Source: DTU036 sp964346475 (GTDB taxonomy: Bacteria; Bacillota; Clostridia; Peptostreptococcales; Acidaminobacteraceae). From it: 27,477 bases of DNA. Below are positions 23,672-27,477 of this stretch, piece by piece; position 1 is the first letter of the stretch, and every line of letters begins with the position of its first letter. The position numbers and the translations under genes were made by a program. The notes beneath the pieces were generated by a model. The model worked only from the letters and a program-made list of their open reading frames with translations, did not search any database and had not been told where the DNA came from. The DNA is taken from the NCBI GenBank assembly GCA_964346475.1, contig CAYFUM010000019.1:1-27477 (forward strand), read 5' to 3'.

Positions 23672-24439
23672 CTAGATCAGTGAGCCAAGAAAGTAGACAA
23701 AGAGCATAAGGGTGGTTAGAAAACTTCCCCGGGTCTCGTAGCTTGCCCTGGCAAAGAGCCAGCCTATAGCTAGGTAGACAAGGGTTCCTATAAAGCTTCC
23801 TATTAAGAAGTATTTTTCAAAAAATCCAAAGCCCAGGGCAAGGCCAACAAGGAGCTCCTCCTTGTCTATCAGGCCCCGGCTAAAGGCTATGGGTATAGCA
23901 AAGATTGCCAGGGAGCTATAAAGGGCTGCTAGAAAGCTGTGGACTAAAAGGTCCAGGGATATATAGGGCAGGGCGCCCCGAGCCAGGGGGCCTCTTATAA
24001 AGGACCAGATAAGAAAGGCCACTACAAAAAGAAGGGCTGCCTGGAACCAGTTTTTTACAAAGTTTACTTCTTCTACAGGCTTTCTTGTATCTCCTATGAA
24101 TAAATCCCTCAGGGCCTCTTTTTTAAATAGTGCTAAATAAATAAAGGAAAAAATAATTAAAAGGGCCAGGGTAAAAAGGGAGAGCTTACTCCTGCAGAGT
24201 TTTTCCAGGGGAAGCTGGGGTATTATCCTTAGGAGGCCAAAGTAAATGGGCACCTGCCAGGGCAGGCACTCCTGTTTAAAGTGCAGGCCCATAAGCCCCA
24301 GGGCTAGCAGGAGAAGGATATTTACGTAGGCCCCACTGCCAGAAAAAATACTCGAGAGAAATCTCAAGAGGTTGTGGGACATAAAAAAGAATGATAAAAC
24401 CAGGTATATCAGCCTGCGCTGCTGTCTTGTCCAGTGCAT
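23672..24439 (-). CDS. Polytopic membrane protein of unknown function
   Basis: A 255-residue protein with roughly seven to eight hydrophobic segments; I cannot assign a family with confidence. Its C-terminal half (about 165-250: AIPIAFSRGLIDKEELL, IGSFIGTLVYLAIGWLFARASYETRGS) is reminiscent of the CPBP/CAAX-protease membrane fold. However, the catalytic glutamate pair and histidines of that family are absent, so if related it is non-catalytic. ATG start with AGGAGG four bases upstream. First gene of the unit continuing through msrC, GNAT, DUF401 and the hydrolase; the spacings are 9, -4, 8 and 30 bases. Confidence 0.7.
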   Translation of the reverse strand: MHWTRQQRRLIYLVLSFFFMSHNLLRFLSSIFSGSGAYVNILLLLALGLMGLHFKQECLPWQVPIYFGLLRIIPQLPLEKLCRSKLSLFTLALLIIFSFIYLALFKKEALRDLFIGDTRKPVEEVNFVKNWFQAALLFVVAFLIWSFIRGPLARGALPYISLDLLVHSFLAALYSSLAIFAIPIAFSRGLIDKEELLVGLALGFGFFEKYFLIGSFIGTLVYLAIGWLFARASYETRGSFLTTLMLFVYFLGSLI

Positions 24440-24472
24440 AGGCCCTCCTTTCTCTAAAGATCTTATAGGGCT

Positions 24473-24500
24473 ATTATAGCAGGTTAGGCAGATATAACAA
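24473..24500 (-). promoter_or_regulatory. Promoter of the membrane protein-msrC-GNAT-DUF401-hydrolase unit
   Basis: Minus-strand TTGTTA (24495-24500), 16 bases, then an extended -10 TGC-TATAAT with the consensus hexamer at 24473-24478. It is 34 bases upstream of the first start codon, in the spacer divergent to the serpin gene. Confidence 0.75.
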
Positions 24501-24552
24501 AACCCTTGTCACAATAGACACCTTTAAACCCTTATATACATAGGAGGATCTA

Positions 24553-25351
24553 ATGAAAAGAAAAATATCTATAGTACTAGCCCTGCTTATGATTGCAGGC
24601 TGCAGTGCTCCAGCAGGGAGCTCTGAGATAAAAATACCGTCCCTTAGCTACAGCGATGAGGACTTTCAGGAGCGCTACGAAAAAACAAGGCCCAGCGAAG
24701 AGGCCATAGAGGCCCTCTGGGACTTTTCAAAGGATAGCTTCGAACTACTAAGAAGTGAGGACAACTCCTTCTACTCCCCCATGAGCCTCTATCTTGCCCT
24801 TAGCATGCTAAGGGAGGGAGCCAGTGGAAAGAGCCTGGAGGAGCTAAATAGCCTCCTCTATGAAGGCCTTGATACCAGGGCCCTTATAGANNNNNNNNNN
24901 NNNNNNNNNNNNNNNNNNNNNNNNNNNNNNNNNNNNNNNNNNNNNNNNNNNNNNNNNNNNNNNNNNNNNNNNNNNNNNNNNNNNNNNNNNAGACTCCATG
25001 GCCCCCCACAGGGTTAACTGGTCTATTCCAAAGACCAAGGTTAAAGATGAGATGGAACTGACCTCCACTCTAAAAAGCCTAGGAGTAAACTCTATCTTTA
25101 ATGAGGATGGAGAGCTCTATGGCATTTCCGATGAGGCTCTATCGGTCTCTCTAATCAAGCAGTGGACTGACTTTGAGATGGACGAAGAGGGCCTAGAGGC
25201 AGCAGCTGCCACCATGATTGGCATCAGGACTACCTCCATGCCTCCCCAGCTAGAAGAAGTGGACATGACCCTAGATAAACCCTTTACTCTACTAATTACC
25301 TTTAGGGATATCCCCCTATTTCTAGGGGATATCTACAACCCCCAGGACTAG
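24553..25351 (+). CDS. Serpin family lipoprotein (interrupted by assembly gap)
   Basis: Serine/cysteine protease inhibitor, predicted to be exported and lipid-anchored: signal peptide with lipobox IAGC, Cys at residue 17. The 5' part (112 residues) shows the serpin start NSFYSPMSLYLALSMLREGASG. After the gap, 3' sequence from about 24992 encodes VNWSIPKTKVKDEMELTSTL, the hinge EEGLEAAAAT, the reactive loop MIGIRTTSMPP and the closing DKPFTLLITFRDIPLFLGDIYNP. Aligned with alpha-1-antitrypsin (PMSIPP to TTSMPP), P1-P1' would be Thr-Ser; P14 of the hinge is Leu rather than the usual Thr/Ser. The two halves are in different frames only because the N run is a placeholder. About 150-190 central residues are missing. 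ATG with AGGAGG five bases upstream. Confidence 0.88.
24891..24990. other. Assembly gap, 100 N
   Basis: Exactly 100 Ns, the conventional placeholder for a gap of unknown size. Serpin length arguments suggest the true missing piece is nearer 450-600 bases. Confidence 0.98.
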
Positions 25352-25435
25352 GATAAATCCAAAGAGAAATACAAACAGTGAATCCTAACTGGTCTTAGGT
25401 TTACCTTCTACAGCAGCTCTATATCTAGGTTATGG

Positions 25436-25456
25436 TATGATTTCTCTAAAGGGAGG
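25436..25456 (+). promoter_or_regulatory. Candidate extended -10 and ribosome binding site of the antitoxin gene
   Basis: TGG-TATGAT (hexamer at 25436-25441) forms an extended -10 without a clear -35. GGGAGG (25451-25456) lies five bases before the ATG. The short distance leaves a very short leader. Confidence 0.4.
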
Positions 25457-25461
25457 ATTCT

Positions 25462-25686
25462 ATGACTAGACTAAGCATTAATTTAAACAAGAAGGAGGAA
25501 GAGCTTTTTAGGGAGTATTCAAAGCTTATGAAGATCCCCCTATCTACTCTAGTGAAGAAGGCTCTCCTTGAAAGGATTGAAGAAGATATGGACCTGAGAG
25601 CTATCCTGGACTATGAGAAAAAACTTGAAGAAGGAGATGCTCAGTATATCTCCCTGGAAGATGTTAAAAAAAGACTGGGTATGTAA
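25462..25686 (+). CDS. RelB-like (DUF6290) ribbon-helix-helix antitoxin
   Basis: A 74-residue protein. The N-terminal ribbon-helix-helix DNA-binding part is MTRLSINLNKKEEELFREYSK followed by a second helix (IPLSTLVKKALLERI). The C-terminal tail DYEKKLEEGDAQYISLEDVKKRLGM is typical of RelB/DUF6290 antitoxins that wrap a RelE toxin. It would bind its own promoter and neutralise the toxin. The partner toxin should begin at or just inside the antitoxin stop codon; here only degraded toxin-like sequence follows (see next entry), so this looks like an orphan antitoxin. Strong ribosome binding site GGGAGG. Confidence 0.85.
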   Translation: MTRLSINLNKKEEELFREYSKLMKIPLSTLVKKALLERIEEDMDLRAILDYEKKLEEGDAQYISLEDVKKRLGM

Positions 25687-25794
25687 CCAGCTATAAGGTC
25701 TTCTCAAAAAAAATGCTGAAAATGACTATCGGGACGATAACCAAGAAAAGAGAAAGTTCTAGTAGATCACCTTGACAAAGACTTGGTGATATAA
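25683..25794 (+). pseudogene. Probable decayed RelE-type toxin remnant
   Basis: Directly overlapping the antitoxin stop, frame 25683 reads VTSYKVFSKKMLKM, resembling the start of RelE toxins (VTSYKVEFSKKALK type), but with GTA where a start codon should be. Thereafter the similarity jumps frame: DYRDDNQEKRKF from 25724, then KVLVDHLDKDLVI (ending before 25792), which recalls the RelE ends GDYR and VGHRKDVY. The total span is about 110 bases against about 260 for an intact toxin, so internal deletion plus frameshifts are implied. The matches are short and were made by eye. Confidence 0.4.
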
Positions 25795-25802
25795 AAAGTT
25801 CA

Positions 25803-25835
25803 AAGCAGGAGACAAATCTCCTGCTTCATTTTTTT
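25803..25835 (+). terminator. Terminator after the antitoxin locus
   Basis: Perfect ten-base arms AAGCAGGAGA and TCTCCTGCTT around CAAA, followed by CA and seven Ts. On the minus strand a five-base U run follows after TGAAC, so it may also help end the convergent peptidase transcript, for which I see no better terminator. Confidence 0.88.
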
Positions 25836-25888
25836 ATAGTACTATTTTTTTCTCCAAAGCCCCTGCACCCGGCTCTACCCTCTAGGCT

Positions 25889-27421
25889 TTAGCTCTTTAT
25901 CTTTTTTCTGTAGAAGAGAAAGGCCAGGGCAGTAAGGACAAAGCCCACCTTAAGAAGGGGTCCATTATCTTCTTCCTCTAGCGGTGGCTCCTTTTTTTCT
26001 TCTTCGGCTTCTAGCCTTTCTTCCGGGACTATTTCCTCTAGCTCTTCTTTAAAGCTTGCCACATAGCTAAGGCCGGTGTTACTTATAAGATAGATGGTGG
26101 TGCTCTTAAGATCTAGGTCTTCTGGAAGGCTCAGATAACCCTCCTTTGTCATGTTTATCCCGTAGTTTAGACCGGCTTCACCTTCCTTTTTATAGGCTAG
26201 AAGACCTCTACCTGGCTCCCTTAGACTCTGGGAGTTAAAGGTCGGTGGAATTTCCTGAGGCATATCCCCCTCTAGGCTAACTAGACCCTCCCCTTCTTTT
26301 TTAAACTCAAGGGGAAGCCTTTTAATAAGGGTTCCCTCCACTTCCTTTTCTTCTAGGACGTAGACTATCCTGGAGGACCAGGCCTCCATAAGCTGGGAGG
26401 ACTTGTAGAGGATTTTGGCCTCTTCATCGCTTTTTGCAGCACTATCTGAAACCAAAAAATAGAGCTCATCTTCCTGCCACTCATAGCCCCTTAGGGTAAT
26501 TAGGTGGCCTCCTGTGGTGGTGGGAGCCCCTTCTAGATAGGGCAGGCTGCCACCTTCCTTATCCGAGTAGGCCACCGACATACCCAGGGGGTAGCCTGCG
26601 TCCAGGAGTCTTAGAAGCTCCTCTTCGTCGGCGTAGCTTACATAGGCCCTATAGCCCGCCTCCCCTGCCATGGCTAGACTAAAGGACCAGTTGCCATAGC
26701 CTCCTAGATCTCCGTCATAGCTGGCTAGGGCTACCTCTTCAGGAAGGTAGTCCTCTCCCAGGATTTCAAGCTGAGTGGCCATGGTGAGGGCTGAGCACAT
26801 AACATCGGCCATCATAGGGTGTCTTAGAAGCTGGGAGTAGGCGGCTTGACCCAGGACTTTTCCTGGATGGTCCTTTTTTATGGCTTTTTTTTCTTCAACC
26901 ATGGTGTTTCTTGTGGTTAGGGCTATCCTTCTCAGGGAGGTCTCACCTGTGAGCTTTCCCCTAACCTGGACCTTGGAGGAGGTTACTTCACTGCCCAGAA
27001 CCCAGGCTGTATCGTAGCTCAGCTGGGCCAGGCTGTCCTGGCCAGAAAAGGACCTGCGCCTGGGAGACTTCTCCCAGAGGCCCCAGGAAAACCACTGGCT
27101 CCACTGATCTTTCTCATCATGGTAGAGCCTGGCCTCTATTTCTAGACTGGACTCACCGGGAGTCAGGCTGTTCCAGCTTATTACTAGATACTCAAAGGGC
27201 TCTAGCTCCATCTCTGGTAGGATAAAGCTTCCCTCCTGGTAACTTGTGACTATAGCCCCAGTGGAACTGTCATAGTGAGCTTTCTCAAACTCTGCTTCCT
27301 CCAGCTCCTTTTCTAGGAGGTAGAGGCTAAAGGAGGAGGCCCCTTCTGCAAAGGATACTCCCAGTAGAAATGAGCTTAGGATAAGTAGGCTGACTAGTTT
27401 TATAAAAGTTTTTCTTGTCAT
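25889..27421 (-). CDS. Exported C39-like cysteine peptidase, membrane-anchored
   Basis: A 510-residue surface protein. A signal peptide (1-26 or so) is followed by a beta-rich domain (about 50-180), then a peptidase C39-like papain-fold domain (about 185-360). Catalytic residues by motif are Q197 (YSQ, oxyanion), C209 in MCSALTMATQLEILG, H306 in GGHLITLRGY and D326 in VSDSAA. The block GYGNWSFSLAMAGEAGYRAYV is typical of this family. A third domain (about 365-460), a Glu-rich linker (about 458-486) and a C-terminal TM helix ending RKKIKS anchor it; there is no LPXTG sorting signal. The ribosome binding site is weak (AGGGGG, eight bases). Relatives are annotated as C39 family peptidases of unknown substrate, not as bacteriocin transporters. 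Confidence 0.85.
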   Translation of the reverse strand: MTRKTFIKLVSLLILSSFLLGVSFAEGASSFSLYLLEKELEEAEFEKAHYDSSTGAIVTSYQEGSFILPEMELEPFEYLVISWNSLTPGESSLEIEARLYHDEKDQWSQWFSWGLWEKSPRRRSFSGQDSLAQLSYDTAWVLGSEVTSSKVQVRGKLTGETSLRRIALTTRNTMVEEKKAIKKDHPGKVLGQAAYSQLLRHPMMADVMCSALTMATQLEILGEDYLPEEVALASYDGDLGGYGNWSFSLAMAGEAGYRAYVSYADEEELLRLLDAGYPLGMSVAYSDKEGGSLPYLEGAPTTTGGHLITLRGYEWQEDELYFLVSDSAAKSDEEAKILYKSSQLMEAWSSRIVYVLEEKEVEGTLIKRLPLEFKKEGEGLVSLEGDMPQEIPPTFNSQSLREPGRGLLAYKKEGEAGLNYGINMTKEGYLSLPEDLDLKSTTIYLISNTGLSYVASFKEELEEIVPEERLEAEEEKKEPPLEEEDNGPLLKVGFVLTALAFLFYRKKIKS

Positions 27422-27434
27422 CTTGATTTCCCCC

Positions 27435-27470
27435 TAAATAAAAATAAGGATAAGCCTGGGCTTACCCTTA
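27435..27470 (-). terminator. Terminator of an unseen gene to the right of the window
   Basis: Minus-strand arms TAAGGGTAAGCC and GGCTTATCCTTA pair over 12 positions (one G-U) and are followed by TTTTTATTTA. The plus-strand version has an A/C mismatch and no T run. It must end a minus-strand transcript entering from beyond 27477. Confidence 0.8.
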
Positions 27471-27477
27471 GAGTTTA

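Noticed and set aside
23672..24439. Active CAAX-type (CPBP) protease
   Set aside because: The required Glu-Glu and His residues are not present, so no protease function is claimed.
24844..25068. Minus-strand ORF spanning the N gap
   Set aside because: Exists only because Ns have no stop codons; it is antisense to the serpin gene.
24553..25351. Serpin as a frameshifted pseudogene
   Set aside because: The two halves are in different frames only if the gap is truly 100 bases; both flanks have good serpin motifs and no stops.
1..27477. Prophage, integrative element, rRNA/tRNA genes or CRISPR array
   Set aside because: No integrase, transposase, structural phage gene, repeat-spacer array or tRNA-like cloverleaf was seen; spacers are short and filled by terminators and promoters.

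Overview
The window looks like chromosomal DNA of an anaerobic Bacillota (Clostridia/Tissierellia-like) bacterium. Supporting features are strong AGGAGG ribosome binding sites, classical sigma-A promoters, a CIRCE operator at clpB, many hairpin-plus-T-run terminators, a TAXI-type TRAP transporter with DUF1850, and no outer-membrane genes. Arginine is coded almost only by AGG/AGA, ATA (Ile) and CTA (Leu) are common, and the tetranucleotide CTAG, scarce in most bacteria, is frequent. A genus cannot be named from this sequence alone. One 100-N assembly gap (24891-24990) interrupts a serpin gene.

Layout. 22-1257 (+): MFS transporter. 1357-1890 (-): PduO-type cobalamin adenosyltransferase. 1965-5545 (-): three-gene TRAP-TAXI operon (binding lipoprotein, DUF1850, fused permease) with a near-consensus promoter and a terminator. 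5695-8268 (-): clpB under a perfect CIRCE element. 8351-8845 (-): nitroreductase. 8909-11308 (+): overlapping operon of PAP2 phosphatase, ReAV-type asparaginase and a Nudix protein. 11349-11768: a largely non-coding CTAG-rich stretch. 11769-13233 (-): ECF sigma factor and its overlapping DUF4349 membrane partner. 13323-17221 (-): two tandem CNNM/CorC-like transport proteins, lipoate-protein ligase and a small membrane protein. 17313-19169 (-): M17 aminopeptidase and a membrane protein. 19296-20465 (+): MalY/PatB-type C-S lyase. 20593-24439 (-): five-gene unit of membrane protein, free-Met-R-sulfoxide reductase, GNAT, DUF401 permease and alpha/beta hydrolase. 24553-25351 (+): serpin lipoprotein, broken by the gap. 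25462-25794 (+): RelB-like antitoxin followed by what looks like a decayed RelE toxin. 25889-27421 (-): surface C39-like cysteine peptidase. The right edge carries a terminator for an unseen minus-strand gene.

Functional reading. Most genes are housekeeping or nutrient-scavenging: uptake (TRAP, MFS, DUF401), peptide and amino-acid breakdown (M17 peptidase, asparaginase, C-S lyase), cofactor salvage (cobalamin adenosylation, lipoate), and stress or repair (ClpB, fRMsr, nitroreductase, Nudix). The less ordinary part is 24.5-27.4 kb, where a predicted exported protease inhibitor, an orphan antitoxin with toxin debris and an exported cysteine-peptidase-like protein lie together. I found no CRISPR array, rRNA, tRNA, prophage or insertion sequence, and no clearly new multi-gene system.
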